64,000 bases of DNA from Hydrangea macrophylla (lineage: Eukaryota; Streptophyta; Magnoliopsida; Cornales; Hydrangeaceae). The stretch is from NCBI GenBank assembly GCA_033977485.1, contig CM066985.1, positions 79,468,794-79,532,793 of the forward strand, read 5' to 3'. The position numbers were made by a program, and so were the translations under genes. The notes below the pieces were generated by a model, which was not told the origin of the DNA, searched no databases, and was given only the letters and a program-made list of their open reading frames with translations. Positions 1 to 13,600 of the stretch are shown in pieces (position 1 is the stretch's first letter; every line of letters starts with the position of its first letter).

Positions 1-144
1 ATTTTAAGACTTGCTGTGACAAATAAATAATCCATCTCCACCATTGACCATCACATTCAAGCATTGATGACAAAAAAAAAAAAAAGAAGCAATGGTGAGA
101 ATTCCAAGCCTATACCTTCGAATGCTAATGAGCACTTTGGATTA

Positions 145-464
145 GAGCATCTGCAAAGGAGTAGGCAAAATTTACACGTCAAATGACTCATTTGATGCAA
201 GAATTTATATTTGTCTCATGAATCACACACATGCTCTCCAAACGATACACCAAATGTTGATTATTTTAATATATTTATGGTTTTCCATCTTTTTATATTC
301 AAACTTTCTAATCACTTTTAATTATCCAACCACCCTCTCTCTCTCTCCCCCACATTTTTTATTCTAAAAAATAGATTTGATGCAATAGGCAAATGTAGCA
401 AAGTTGCTGCAATTGACAAGGGCAGCAAAGTTGCTGTTGCTGTTTGATGCTCCCTTTGGAGCTC
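145..464. mobile_element. MITE-like element, GAGCATC termini (tentative)
   Basis: The left end reads GAGCATCTGCAAAGGAG. The reverse complement of the right end reads GAGCTCCAAAGGGAGCATC, so the two ends are imperfect inverted repeats. The interior is AT-rich and non-coding. The GAGCATC start is shared with the elements at 13738-14152 and 19857-20275, which suggests one family. No clear target duplication was found. It could be chance similarity; confidence is low. Confidence 0.25.
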
Positions 465-1473
465 ATTTTGCTGACATGACACGGCAAATAATTTTGGTGC
501 AATGATTTACTGCTATTGTTGGAGATAGTCTTATATATATATTGTCAAAAAGAGGCAGTTTGGCAGAGTCTAAAGCTGATTGTGCATGTTTGGGGTGTGA
601 AATGTCCAACCGCCATCGCAGTGTTATCCGCGATTTTATTGCGATAAGGACAAGCCTGGGTGACCCAGCTTTTGAAAATCGCTGGCATAAAAGTGAATTG
701 TCATCCCCACTATCATATGATACCAAATACCCTTGGATTGTTCAAACAATTACACATTTATCTTTACTACAATACAAGTGTATGCCTACCGAATTTCCTG
801 AAATTCTCTACACAATAATACAAATATTATTCAAGTAATGTATTTGAAAATTTAATTGTATCACTAATTACGATATGTATATCTATACCATATATATAAG
901 AGGTTTAGTGACCATAGTTCACCCAATTTCTAAGTTGAAATACCATTTTACCTTTTTCTATTCCATCTATTCTCTTACCCTTTAGTCTTTGATCTGACTT
1001 TTGTTCTAATCTGGATGGTTTTTCCGGTATATTTGTGCCGCCAAAAAAACGTACGTTATCATACAAGTTTTATAACCTTTCTTTAGGTCCATTTTGCCCC
1101 CTCTATTATACCATATTTAATCATGCATATGTACCTATCATAAGGATATATTGATTTGTTTGAGGGTAATTTGGTCATGTCACGATAAGGTAATTAGGTT
1201 TAGGTCAGCTTTTGCAATTTTATTTAATATAATAATGAGGTTTCAATCAACAATATTGTGTGTAATTACATTTGGGTCAACAAGTTTTGGGATATTAATT
1301 ATTTACTTCAAAAAAAAGTCAACAAAAGTGGCTATTTTGGTGGCTATTTACGAATTGGTCACTGATATTTACATTTTGGTCAACTTTTTCTGTCAAATTT
1401 AGGATGTAAATATTGTAATATGTGTAATTACTATTGACTTCAAAAAAAGTCAAAAAAAAAAGTGGCTAATATT

Positions 1474-4400
1474 TACATTTTGATCAACTACTTCCCTCGA
1501 ATTATGATTTATACATTGTAATATGTATAATTACATTTACGTAAAGATTTTGTGGCATATTTATCATTCACTTCAACAAAAAGTCAATAATATTGGCTAA
1601 TTACGTATTGATCTGTAATATTTACATTTAGGTCAACTTTTGTCCTAAAATTTAGGATTAATATATTATGAGTTTTTTTTACTACATACTGTGGCTTCTC
1701 CCCTTCCTCTTTTTCCCTTTTATTTTAAAATTGAATTTTATAGTACTCACACATGGCTATAAATTTAATATTCACATGCTTATAATTTTTTTTTTATTAC
1801 ACACGCATACCTAATATGTGTCATTTATCGTTTCAAAACTACAGCCCATTATCGAACTTTGGATATATGGAGATTAAATTAACTCATAAAAATATAAATA
1901 CATTCTCCTTTGTAATTCTAGAACCATAAACCTCATACCAAATTGAAACAATACTATTCAAATCTTACATTTTGATCAACTACTTCCCTCAAATTTATGA
2001 TTTATACATTGTAATATATATAATTACATTTACGTTAAGATTTTGTGGCATATTTATCATTTACTTCAACAAAAAGTCAATAATACTGGCTAATTACGTA
2101 TTGGTCTATAATATTTACATTTAGGTCAACTTTTGTCCTGAAATTTAGGATTAATATATTATGAGTTTTTTTACCACATACTGTGGCTTCTCCCCTTCCT
2201 CTTTTTCCCTTTTATTTTAAAACTGAATTTTATAGTACACACACATGGCTATAAATTTAATATTCACATGCTTATAATTCTTTTTTTATTAGACACGCAT
2301 ACCTAATTTAATTTTGACATGATTATAATTCTTTTTTATTAGACACGCATACCTAATATGTGTCATTTACCGTTTTAAAACTACAGTCCATTATCGACTT
2401 TGGATATTTGGAGATTAAATTAACTCATAAAAATATAAATACATTCTCCTTTGTAATTCTAAAAGCATAAATCTCATACCAAATTGAAACAACACTATTC
2501 AAATCTTATACTCAAATCCATAGAAATAATGTAATTATACCTTTCAAAGCAGAATAGTTGATATCAGTATGAAAATTGCAGATGTACATACCAACTAAAG
2601 ATTTTTTTACTTATTTTAACACATGGATATAAATTCAATTTTATTACACACACATATCATCTACTATTTCATAAATATTGTCTACTAAGAAACTTTGAAT
2701 ATATGGAGACAAAAATAAGTCATAAAAATATTTTAGTGTTTCTTCGAAAATATTATGTCTTTCATTTGTTTATTAAAATTTTATACCATTGATATCAAAA
2801 TTCAAAATGGGGGAAAAAGAAAAGAAAAAAGCTTCATGGATATAAATTCAATTTTATTACACACATATCATCTACTATTTCAGAAATATTGTCTATTAAG
2901 GAACTTTGAATATATGGAGACAAAAAAATGCCATAAAAATGTTGTAGTGCTTTCTCTTTTTTTTTAATAGTACACACACACACATGCCTATAAATTTAAT
3001 TTATACACATGCTTATAATTCTTTTTTATTAGACACACATATCTAATATGTGTCATTTACCATTTCAAAACTACAGTCCATTGTCGAACTTTAGATATAT
3101 GGAGATTAAATTAACTCATAAAAATGTAAATACATTTTTTCTTTGTAATTCTAGAACCATAAATCTCATACCAAATTGAAACAACACTATTTAAATCTTA
3201 TACTCAAATCCATAGAAATAATGTACTTATACCTTTCAAAATAGAATAGTTGATATCAGTATGACAATTGTAGATGTACATATTAAATAGAGATTATTTT
3301 ATTTATTTTAACACATGGATATAAATTCAATTTTATTACACGCACATATCATCTACTATTTCAGAAATATTATCTATTAAGGAATTTTGAATATATGGAG
3401 ACAAAAATAAGTCATAAAAATATTGTAGTAAATTTAATTATACACATGCTTATAATTCTTTTTTTATTAGACACACATGCCTAATATATGTCATTTACCA
3501 TTTCAAAACTACAGTCCATTATCGAACTTTGGATATATGGAGATTAAATTAACTCATAAATATATAAATACATTTTCCTTTGTAATTCTAGAACCATAAA
3601 TCTCATACCAAATTGAAACAACACTATTCAAATCTTATACTCAAATCCATAGAAATAATGTACTTGTACCTTTCAAAACAACAGTTGATATCAGTATGAC
3701 AATTGCAGATGTACATACCAAATGAAGATTTTTTGAACTTATTTTAACACATGGATATAAATTCATTTTTATTACACACACATATCATCTACTATTTCAT
3801 AAATATTGTCTACTAAGGAACTTTGAATATATGGAGACAAAAATAAGCCAAAAAAATATTGTAGTGCTTTCTTCGAAAATATTATGTTTTTCATTTGTTT
3901 ATTAAAATTTTATACCATTCATATCAAAATTCAAAATGGGGAAAAAAGAAAAGAAAAAAGCTTCATGGATATAAGTTCAATTTTATTACACGCACATATC
4001 ATCTACTATTTTAGAAATATTGTCTATTAAGGAACTTTGAATATATGGAGACAAAAATAAGTCATAAAAATATTGTAGTGCTTTCTCTTCTTTTTTTTTT
4101 TTTTATAGTACACACACATGCCTATAAATTTAATTTATACACATGCTTATAATTATTTTTTTATTAGAAACACATACCTAATATGTGTCATTTACTGTTT
4201 CAATACTACAGTCCATTGTCGAACTTTGGATATATGGATATTAAATTAACTCATAAAAATTTAAATACATTTTTGCTTTGTAATTCTAGAACCATAAATC
4301 TCATACCAAATTGAAACAACAGTATTCAAATCTTATACTCAAATCCATAGAAATAATGTACTTGTACCTTTCAAAAAATAATAGTTGATATCAGTATGAC

Positions 4401-4565
4401 AATTGCAGATGTATATATCAAATAAATATTATTTTATTTACTTTAACACATGGATATAAATTCAATTTTATTACACGCACATATCATCTACTATTTCAGA
4501 AATATTGTCTACTAAGGAATTTTGAATATATGGAGACAAAAATAAGTCATAAAAATATTGTAGTG
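1474..4565. repeat. higher-order tandem repeats inside the Helitron
   Basis: Two module types alternate in the order A-B-B, A-B, A-B-B, A-B. This gives a compound period of roughly 1.15 kb, repeated about twice (2270-3440 and 3448-4565). Divergence between copies is a few percent by eye. The stretch is AT-rich with no credible coding potential; the short frames here are chance. Confidence 0.7.
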
Positions 4566-4594
4566 CTTTCTTCAAAACATAATAAGAGGGGATT

Positions 4595-4625
4595 GGCACG
4601 TGCAATGCACGTGCCGGTACACTAG
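4595..4625 (+). other. Helitron 3' terminal hairpin and CTAG end
   Basis: GGCACGTGC (4595-4603), loop AAT and GCACGTGCC (4607-4615) form a perfect stem. It is followed by GGTACA and CTAG at 4622-4625. This is the termination signal of rolling-circle transposition and fixes the right boundary of the element. The stem contains CACGTG, a G-box core, on both arms. Confidence 0.85.
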
Positions 4626-5072
4626 TACATATATATATGTGTGTGTATATGTATATTTTCTTGAATAGAATAATAATTAATTAATGTAATAATACTTTAA
4701 TTACATATAATCAATTAATAATAATTATATTTCTTATTTGCTTATGTAACTAATTTAATTATTAATACAAACTAATTAGATGGTATCTATCAAACTAAAC
4801 AAACTGTGTACACACTATAATATAAAACAATACCTATATAGACTATAGAAGGGTATGATTGTCTTTTGAGCATTGAAATCACTCTTGTATTTATGCACTC
4901 AAACACTTAAATAATCTATTCTGCCATCATAATCACTTTTACAAAAGTTTTCCCAAATACTATAACTATCATAATCTATTCTGATCATAATCTATCGTTG
5001 TGCCAAACATGCTCAAAGACAATAAGCACTCGTTGAAACAGTTTAGGGGCATCAGTATGCCGATCAGTTGTT

Positions 5073-5251
5073 TTTTTTTTTTTTTGATAATCAGGGGTGT
5101 CCGGGCCAGCTTGCGCGCACCTCGACTAATCCCCCGAGGCCTGGAGGCGCCGGGTGAATACTCCAGTGGCCACGCCCCCCATGACTCGAACACTAAAACT
5201 CTTAAGTAGTACACCCAAGAAGCTTACCACTCGGGCACAAGGGACTTGGTT
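5073..5251 (-). mobile_element. Au-like tRNA-derived SINE
   Basis: Read on the minus strand, it starts near CCCTTGTGCCCGAGTGGTAA (RNA polymerase III A-box-like). It continues with GTGTTCGAGTCATGG (B-box-like, GTTCGAGTC), has the Au-type tail AAGCTGGCCCGGACACCC, and ends in a poly(A) run that appears as the T-run from about 5071. It is flanked by a perfect 15-bp duplication, TGCCGATCAGTTGTT, at 5058-5072 and 5252-5266. That is typical of LINE-mediated insertion and indicates a relatively recent event. The sequence is GC-richer than its surroundings. Confidence 0.85.
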
Positions 5252-5266
5252 TGCCGATCAGTTGTT

Positions 5267-6342
5267 GCTCACTGTCAATGGTTAGAAGTCTAGAACAAAG
5301 AAACACACGCCTTTACTCTAGTCTCTGAGCATTTTTGTCCTAATATTTTTGCAAGTATCTTTCACTAAGATGTTTTGCTTATTAGATTTATTACTAAGCA
5401 AGTATCTTAATATTGTCTTATCACTAATTATCCCTATTTTTAAATCATGAATTAAAATACCAATTGAGTATTGAGTTGTGAAATCTAATGATCTATTGAC
5501 GAAAACAAAAAAACAAAAAACAAAAATCTTTGTAGTCCGTAAATGTCTTCGGGTTGTGAATTTGTTCTAATGTCTCTAGCTCACGTAGGACTCAGAGAAT
5601 AATTAAATCGCGATGGAAGTCTATGACTAATCACACAAGATCAAGAAATTATTAAGGGTGACTATCACACAACCGCTTATCCCATGTCATATTATTGATA
5701 TGGTGTGACGTACCAATCAAAACCATTCATGTGTTATAACTTCTTTTGATAACTTCTCCTGAAAATAGGGGACGTAACATCTATAATTATCAATTTCAAA
5801 ATGGTTAATTACATTTTACCCCTTATGGTTAGACTCAGTTTCACTTTACCCCTATGGTTCAAAAGTAGACACTTAACCCCTTTGAGGTTTTGGACTAAAG
5901 TGAAATTACTAAGATTTCTCTCAAAATAGCTTCACATGAGAATAAAATGTTAAAATTAGCCTGACATAGGAGAGCTTTAAGTGCCAAAATTAACTCCACA
6001 TAGGCAGTCAATCCCAAAATTAGCCCCACAAAGGGATTAAGTGTTCACATACGTGGGTTAAATGACAACATTATCCCATATAGGCGATTAATCCCAAAAT
6101 TTAAAAAAAAAAAAAAAACAAATAAATAAATAAATAAAATAAAATAAATTTAATACTTTCATCCTCAACTTGATCTTCCAATCAGTTTTGTATTGAAGTT
6201 AACACATTGTTAACTTGAAATAAAAAGAACATAATCACCTGTTAAATCTGCTTTTAGCATTTCCTTGTCTCCAACCCAAATTAATTAGCCTACACATACA
6301 CAATTCCTACCAAAAAAAGATTTACCAACAAAAAAATGTTAG
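5267..6342. other. intergenic AT-rich stretch, no gene seen
   Basis: No supported coding region is present. About 5811-6110 holds short repeats of the type 'ttacccctatggttc' and 'aaaattagccccaca', resembling degenerate terminal sequence of DNA elements, ending in an A-run at 6100-6120. The 3' flank of the gene at 6502-14518 begins to the right. Confidence 0.4.
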
Positions 6343-6501
6343 TTGAGAGAGAACAAGCACTCAGAACTACCCCTAGCCGAACTGCCGAAGCATCGCCACC
6401 CTGGGATTGTGAACAGACCAGTATGTACCTCAGCATCTGTGATTAGATTCAGCCGTATGTATTATATACACTATCTTCAAGCGTTAGGGAAGGACTACAA
6501 T

Positions 6502-7644
6502 TTAATAGTCAGCAAAGAGGAACCTCTCGTAGGCTGTTCCTTCAAGTGTCGTGTTAACATCGTCCCAGTTCTTAACGTGCTCTGACAATGAGCCTTTGTG
6601 TATCTTAACCTGACGGCTCGTTAGTTTCATGTGTGGCAGCCTTAGGAACTCTTGAACATCTACTAGTTTCTGAAACAAACACGAAGAAAATTATCCAACT
6701 ATAAAACGGCGTCACTAATTCAATATGAATTTCCAGCATTCTGGAAGTGTTTGATCTGAAACTTCGCGGATATTGTATATAACGTACGAGGAAATGGTAA
6801 CATTGTATCACGGCCGGCCTTGAGGCCATGCCCTGAAGCGACCGCATGGGGTCTCATTTTTAGGCCTATTTTCTTCTAATTTCTTCCTAATTTATATGAA
6901 ACTTAGTATAGAGGCCTCGTTTTTTAGGCCCCTTTGAAAGTTCACTTGAGGCCTCGGACAATTTTTGTCATCTTGGGACCGGCCCTGCATTGCATGACAA
7001 TATTATTGGAATAACTGGCCAAACTTGCAACGAATTGTAGCAAAAAATGTGAACGGAGAACAGGAATATATATTGAGGTTAGAAAAATTCAACACGGGTC
7101 AGAAATTTGCAAATTTGACCAAGCACCATGCCTGATGACAATATTGCCTATGGGTACCTTTGAAAATGTATAAAACTTCAGTCTCGTTCTCATTTTCTAT
7201 TTGGTTTTTACAAAGAACAGCGTTGTGTTTATTAAACAGAGAACTTGTTTTAATGGTATTTTTATGGATCTAGTGTTGACTCTTCTGTGTAATAGAAACA
7301 TTCACCAAACACTTAAAAATACGTAGAACCAGTTCTTTCCTGGATAATATAACCAATTCTTGTAATTGCCAAACAGCCCCTATAGTTTGGGATTTCCCCA
7401 GATTCAAAGAAGGTTGTCATAATCCTTACAGTGCGGTTCTTGACAAGATCCTCGTAGTACAGGATGATGTGGCGAGTGCTGTAGAAATGTTGCAATGCCT
7501 TGGTGGCTGCCACCTCCATTTGCTTCAAATCATCCATCAACGTCGCAGAATTGATTGTTGGCTTGTATTTTGAAAGTGTATAAGCCTACAAGAAGCAAAA
7601 GGATCTAAGAGATCAAAATCATACAGTTGTGTGTGTGTGCGTGC

Positions 7645-7689
<45 letters not shown>

Positions 7690-10600
7690 CTCCTCTACCG
7701 AGTGCACATGAGACTTGTGTGTCCCATTCAATAGCTTAGCATATCGATCATAGGAATTTGCAAGCACTGAAACCATCCGACGCAATAAATTTCTTCGGAA
7801 GAGAAATATAACAGAAACACCCCTACTGTTGAAGTACTCCACTATTTCTTCAGGGTGCTCCATCAGTCCCTGCAATTGTCGTGCAAGATATGTTACCTTA
7901 AGGTCCTATACAAATGTTTCTGCCAAGAACGAACATTTAAGCTTAAGTAACATTTACTATTGAACCACTGAATGTCCCCACAAGTATAAGACAAAAAACA
8001 TTCGGAGAGATGAAAAATCTGTTGGCCAATTACATTTGTCGAAACTGCAAAAATCCTTATCCATTAACATAAAATGATCGTATGTTCAACTTTCAACGTA
8101 TAATATGTTAAAGTCACCTGTTGCTCCAAGAGCTTAAGTTGTTAGAGAATAAGTCCAACAACGTATTTCAACTACTCACAACACCCTCTCTAGCGAAACT
8201 CCATCATAATAGACATAACAAAAGGCAATATACAAGACAAAGTGGGAGACGGAGACTTAAACCAGAGACCTTCCGGAATTAAGACTCTGAGTTGCTCTAA
8301 AAGCTTAAATTGTTAAAGAACGAGTCCATTATATCAAGCTCTTAAACACTCTCCTTCATATGCAACTTGTCTAACACGTGGCGAGTCAACCAACCAAAAC
8401 GAAATGGAATATGCACAGTAAAATGTGGGTTGGAGACTCACATTAAGCCACCAGTTACTCCAAACATTTAATCTCATGCACATGCAAAACATCTAACAAT
8501 TGGGTACATTATCAGAGAAGGCAGTGGAATAGTTCACACTTTACAGCAATTAGACACGTTTAGCATCACAAAGATTAAAGAAATGTAACACGTACAGAAT
8601 ATAGTATAACAAGGTAAAACATGCGTGCTATTTGCCAAAATTTATACCAGAAGCGTTAACTTCTTATCACATTCACAACACATGAACAAATGTACAATTT
8701 AAATGCCAAATCCACAACTCTTGTAGCCACAACATGCATGTGAACGATAAGGCTATCTTCCACCTCTGTATAGTTGGTTAAGTTTTTCGGATGCTATGCA
8801 TGCTCCACAATTTTACACAAGTTTCTTGTTGGTCTTCTCATAGTCACCTTATCACTTGTTTCTAATAATGTTCATATCACTTGATTTACAGGCTAGGGCG
8901 GTCCTTGATGCAACATAAGGTTTCTACATTCCGAACTGGGAGTCACAGGCTCCAAATTCAAAAACAGTCTCTCCTTAGACTATGTATATCTAACCCTTCC
9001 CAGACCCTCTGTGGCGGGAGCAACGTGAAATGTGTTTGCCCTTTTATCATTTATTACTAAAGTAGAAAGCCGTGACCCGACCCCTGCCACATGAAACTAC
9101 GCCATTCAAACCCTTCATTATTTCTATAAGAAACAGTACGAATTTTATTAACTAACCCCCTGGGGTAGATCAGGTGGAGCAGGTCTTGTGAGGAATTGAA
9201 TTGCCGTGAGAACATCCACCATGAGACAAAAAAGTCTCATGAAGAGCTTGTGGGGGCCTGAGAGTTTACTCGTGTGGTCGAATAATCGGGCATATAGGGG
9301 TCTCGGTTGGAAAAAATAGAGGCCCAAAAAAAAAAGAGCCTCTCTTAGGGCTAGCATGGCAACGTTACGGTTTTTTATTTTCAGTTTTTGTTTCAATTGT
9401 TTTTTTGGTATACACGAGTGACTCTTATGTGAGAGAAATCACTCCAAAACTGAAAACAAAAACCGAAAACCAAAAACCTCAACATTTCCATGCGGGCTCT
9501 TAACTAGTGATCCTAATTAGTAAGTATTCAGAAGCAAGGCCCTTTTTGTTTCACTTTAACCTATAAAGAAGTAGCTGATTGAATGAAAAAACCACTACAA
9601 TATGCATCATTTTTCAGATAAGTTGGAAATAGTACTGATTGCAGACAGAAATATCATATAACGAGGTGCCAGAAGCCCTCATTTTGCCTTTACCCCCATT
9701 TAAACCTACTATTTCGGTTTGAGACCTCTCTCAAACTTTGAAAGCGAATATAGAGTCCTATTTTTCAATAAAAACTTCATAAACAAATCAGAACATAAGG
9801 TGCAACAGAGATGTTAATAACATTGGGACTGAATTACATCCTTCAAAAGTTGACTACAATGTCCAATGAACTCATTTTCTTTGGACTAAGGGGGGAAAAA
9901 AAAGCATTCTCGTGATGGTACTAGAGCTATAATTTGACAATGCAATTCTTTGTTTGAAGAGCTTGGGAAACGATGAATAAACCTCGGTCCAAATTCACTT
10001 CAAGTGGGCTTTTTCCTTGGTGTACCCAAATAAAATTTAAACTTTAGGACATTAAGTCTTTCTTCAGACAATATATATTTATACATATTTTTAATAGGAT
10101 AAAGAAATTTTTCTTAGTAACTAAAAAACGATGATCTTGAATAGTTTCATTCACGGAAATTGTGCTGATTTCCAATTTTGAAATGATGTTTGAAATCACA
10201 AATTTTGGCATTCCAAGAAGAAACACACACTCACTCACACACAAAAGAGTTGCATAAGAAGAAATACAATTGTCGAAGGTTGATATACATTGTTGGGCCA
10301 TTCTCTAACAGTTTAAGCTTTTGGAGCAATTGGTGATATAACATGGTATCAAAGCTTTGTTTGTGGAAGGTCTCAATTTCGAGTCTCGATCCCCACTTTG
10401 GTGTGCATATTTGCACTTTGTTATTTGTCTCCACTACGATTTAGTTTGGTTTATTGGCTCTCCATGTGTGAGACAGGGTCGCATGTGAGGAAGGGTGTTG
10501 AAGGTTGATATCATGATACATTCTCTAACGACTTAAGCTTTTGGAGTAACTAGTAACTTAGCAACAATAAAGTCTCATATTTAAATAGGGTGTTGAAGGT

Positions 10601-13600
10601 TGATATCATGATATAGATTGTTGGGGCCATTCTATAACAACTTAAGCTTTTGAAGTAACTGGTAACTTAACAACAATGAAGTCTCATTTTAAATAGAAAA
10701 ATTCTTAAGTCACCTAAATTAAGGCGCCTACAATTTTCACAGGGTACGCAGTTGGCATTTTGATTTTACTAGATTTTATAGTTAGGAAAGGGAAATATCT
10801 AAACAAGGAAACGAGAAGAAAAAGGAAACAAGATACACGGAATCACGCCTCTTTCTCTCTCTCTCTCTCTGTGATGAAGAAGACTCGTGCCTCCCTCTTT
10901 CTTTTTCTAAATATGAAGCTCATCTCTGTTAAATCTAAAAACTCTTTATTCATTATGTAGATCTCTTCCATTTGATTGTTGGGTAAAGTTTAGAAGTTTT
11001 ATGAGACACATGCAATGGTCTGGCTTTCAGTCGTTGGCATTCAGGAATTATGTCAAAACTTACGCGATGGGCATAGATCAGAACATCATATTTCAATCTC
11101 AATCTAATTTGAAAATTCTTATGTGGAAAATTATTCAGCATGCAATGGCCTTAAGATTCAAAGTAAAATCAACAAATTGGAGACTCCATATTTCTAATTT
11201 TGTCAGTTTATGCTTAATTCTGACCAACTTGTGTGCATTTGTTATAACTAATTTGTAATCTTTTGCACACACACCATGCTTGCTGCTTAATCTCTAAGCC
11301 GAAACATCTTCCAATATTCACAAATTTTGTTAACTTGGAGTAGGCGACGTAGAGAGAGAAAGCAAAGAGAGAATATAGACAATGGAAGAAAAGGAGAAAT
11401 GAAAGAAGGAAAGAAGAATTACAATGTATAAAAACAGAATCTTTCTTAGAGACATGAACAGAAGTGGAGTATCTTTTCAATTCTGTGAATAAAGCTTTCC
11501 TTTTAAAATTCTTCTCCTCTTATATTTTCCATCAAACAGTGGTTTAATTGATCTTAGAAGTAATTACCGTGTGGGTTGACATGTAATTGGCCACGTCATT
11601 CGGTGGAAGAAATAGGTGGCTTTGTCTGGTGGATGTAGCGCAACTAATTCGAATATCTAAATAAACTCATTCATGATGATGCATTTTATTCTAGTATGCA
11701 ACACAAACTATGAGAGAGGTATTCAAATTAAAGTGACAACCATACATACTATTATGGGATATGATGAAGATTTGAAGACACGATATACCTGATTAAGCAT
11801 CCACTTGAAGCCGACTGCAGCTGAGCACTCGTTCTTGGAAGCACTGTTAAACCAGTCCAAATTGTAAACTTGATCCAAAGTCTTTGTGATTGAAGATATG
11901 TTTTCCCTCCTTCCTTTTACCGAAAATATCTCACCATTCGAACTCACATTAATATGACTATTTAATAACGTTTCAAACCATCCACTTCCTGATCTTTGCA
12001 CTGAGAGGATGGCAAATAATCGCACGGGATTACATTCACAACCAGCCCTGAGTAAGAAACACACAAAAAAATGTGAGCAGATCTACATGAAACCCAAATT
12101 CGAGAAATGCAACAATTAATTCACGATTACCTGCTAAAGGTTTCGGGTTTTGGGTAATGCAAGAAGGGTATTTGGGATTTATCGATGTGATTATCATGAC
12201 AAGGCTTCTCAATAACTTTAACATTTATGGATACAGTCTCGGTGATGGAGTGCATTTGCTTTATACATATCGAACAGATATAAAGACCGCAGATCATTGC
12301 AAACACTAAGACTATCATCCTTGACAATGCCGGAGACTTTTTCAGATGCTTTATGATGAACGTACCCTTTTGACAGAAAAGAATACCCAGATGTCAATGA
12401 CTAGAAAGTTATTGAACGGGTGAATAAGGATTTTACAAAATAATGCCAGCATTGAAACCGAACCAAACGAAATATTTGTGTGGGTGAGTGTAATAGTGTG
12501 CAAATGTATAGAGGCATATGCATGATCATCTAGTTGAGCTATTTAGTAAAACAACACCACAAATGAAGAGAAGAGAAGAGGAGTATAATTTTATTCGAGC
12601 AACAAGACAACAAAAATGAAAAGCAGAGTTATAGAAACATGAGAATAAAGCAATGCATGTATATGTGTGACAAAATAATATAGAGTGTTGTTGACGGGGA
12701 AAGTTTAGCAATGCTCTTGTTCGAGGTGGAGCGGTTACTTGTGATGAAAGGCAATAAATTTCTCAGGTGAGAAAAACTAGAGAGTGATGAGAATGGGGCG
12801 AAGACTAATGAAACTCTGCATTAGGAAGAATTCCCAAAGAGGACGATAATCAATCCGTAAACATTGGATAATGATCCAATGATTTACAACCTTTACCGTA
12901 GTGGGCAAACCTTCCTATTTATCGAGGGTTTAGCTTGTCACCAAGAAATGGAACCACCTAGAATACGGAAGAATGATGCCCAAAACGGTTGAGCAGTTAT
13001 AGAAAGATAGAAAAAGATATGGTAAGGACCGTAGAATATTTTGCCAATCTCTAGGAGGACCAAGGAGGTATATCGCAAAAACAAGTACTCCGTATCACGA
13101 CCAACCTTGGCGAACTCTCTTTCTTTAGCCAGAAAACTACAAAATCTTGAGAATTCCATAAGAAGCGACCATGGTAAGGCCCAAAGGCTGTTACCATGAC
13201 CATCCACCAAGCTACATATGATCTCTAGACTATGCCCCCAAGTCTAGATCCATAAAACAGGATGCGGTGGCATTTGCAACGTTTCCTTAGGTCATAGATT
13301 CAAAAGGTAAGCTTCGCCATAGAGCATAAGTTTAGCGAAAAGTGAACTTCTGCGAAGTAAAACTTAGTGACTTCTCGAGATTGACCAAGTCTAGCTCTGG
13401 TGTGAGGAGATCTTAAGCGTATCGCAGCAAGACACCGTCGCGATATAATAAGTTGCTAGCCAAAAAGGCGGGAACTACACTTTATGTAGGTAATAGAACA
13501 CAAAACGGTCCTCTTTAGCACGTCCTACGTGTCGCAGGGCTAGGGCGCAAACTCAAATATCAACAAGAGCAAAATAGGAGCATGACATATGTGTCTATAG

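Larger units (their letters stand above)
882..4625 (+). mobile_element. non-autonomous Helitron with internal tandem repeats
   Basis: The 5' end is TCTATACCATATATATAAGA, the TC-start typical of plant Helitrons. The 3' end is a perfect 9-bp hairpin (4595-4615) followed six bases later by CTAG. The insertion lies between A (881) and T (4626), as the Helitron model requires, with no target duplication. About 3.74 kb long, it has no Rep/helicase reading frame, so it must be mobilised in trans. From about 1470 onward it consists of repeated modules. One ends in 'aaatcttatactcaaatcc' (copies from about 1784, 2270, 3012, 3448 and 4143). The other starts 'cacatggatataaattca' (copies near 2620, 2835, 3310, 3745, 3963 and 4443). 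A third module near 1474-1735 recurs at 1966-2230. Confidence 0.85.

Noticed and set aside
5073..5251. Possible tRNA gene from the A- and B-box-like motifs
   Set aside because: No cloverleaf can be completed, and the poly(A) tail and 15-bp duplication identify it as a SINE.
7537..7875. 112-codon minus frame containing an HTHTHT/SLSLSL stretch
   Set aside because: It is exon 4 of the sulfotransferase-like gene read through the microsatellite intron. Splice sites and phase support removal of that part.
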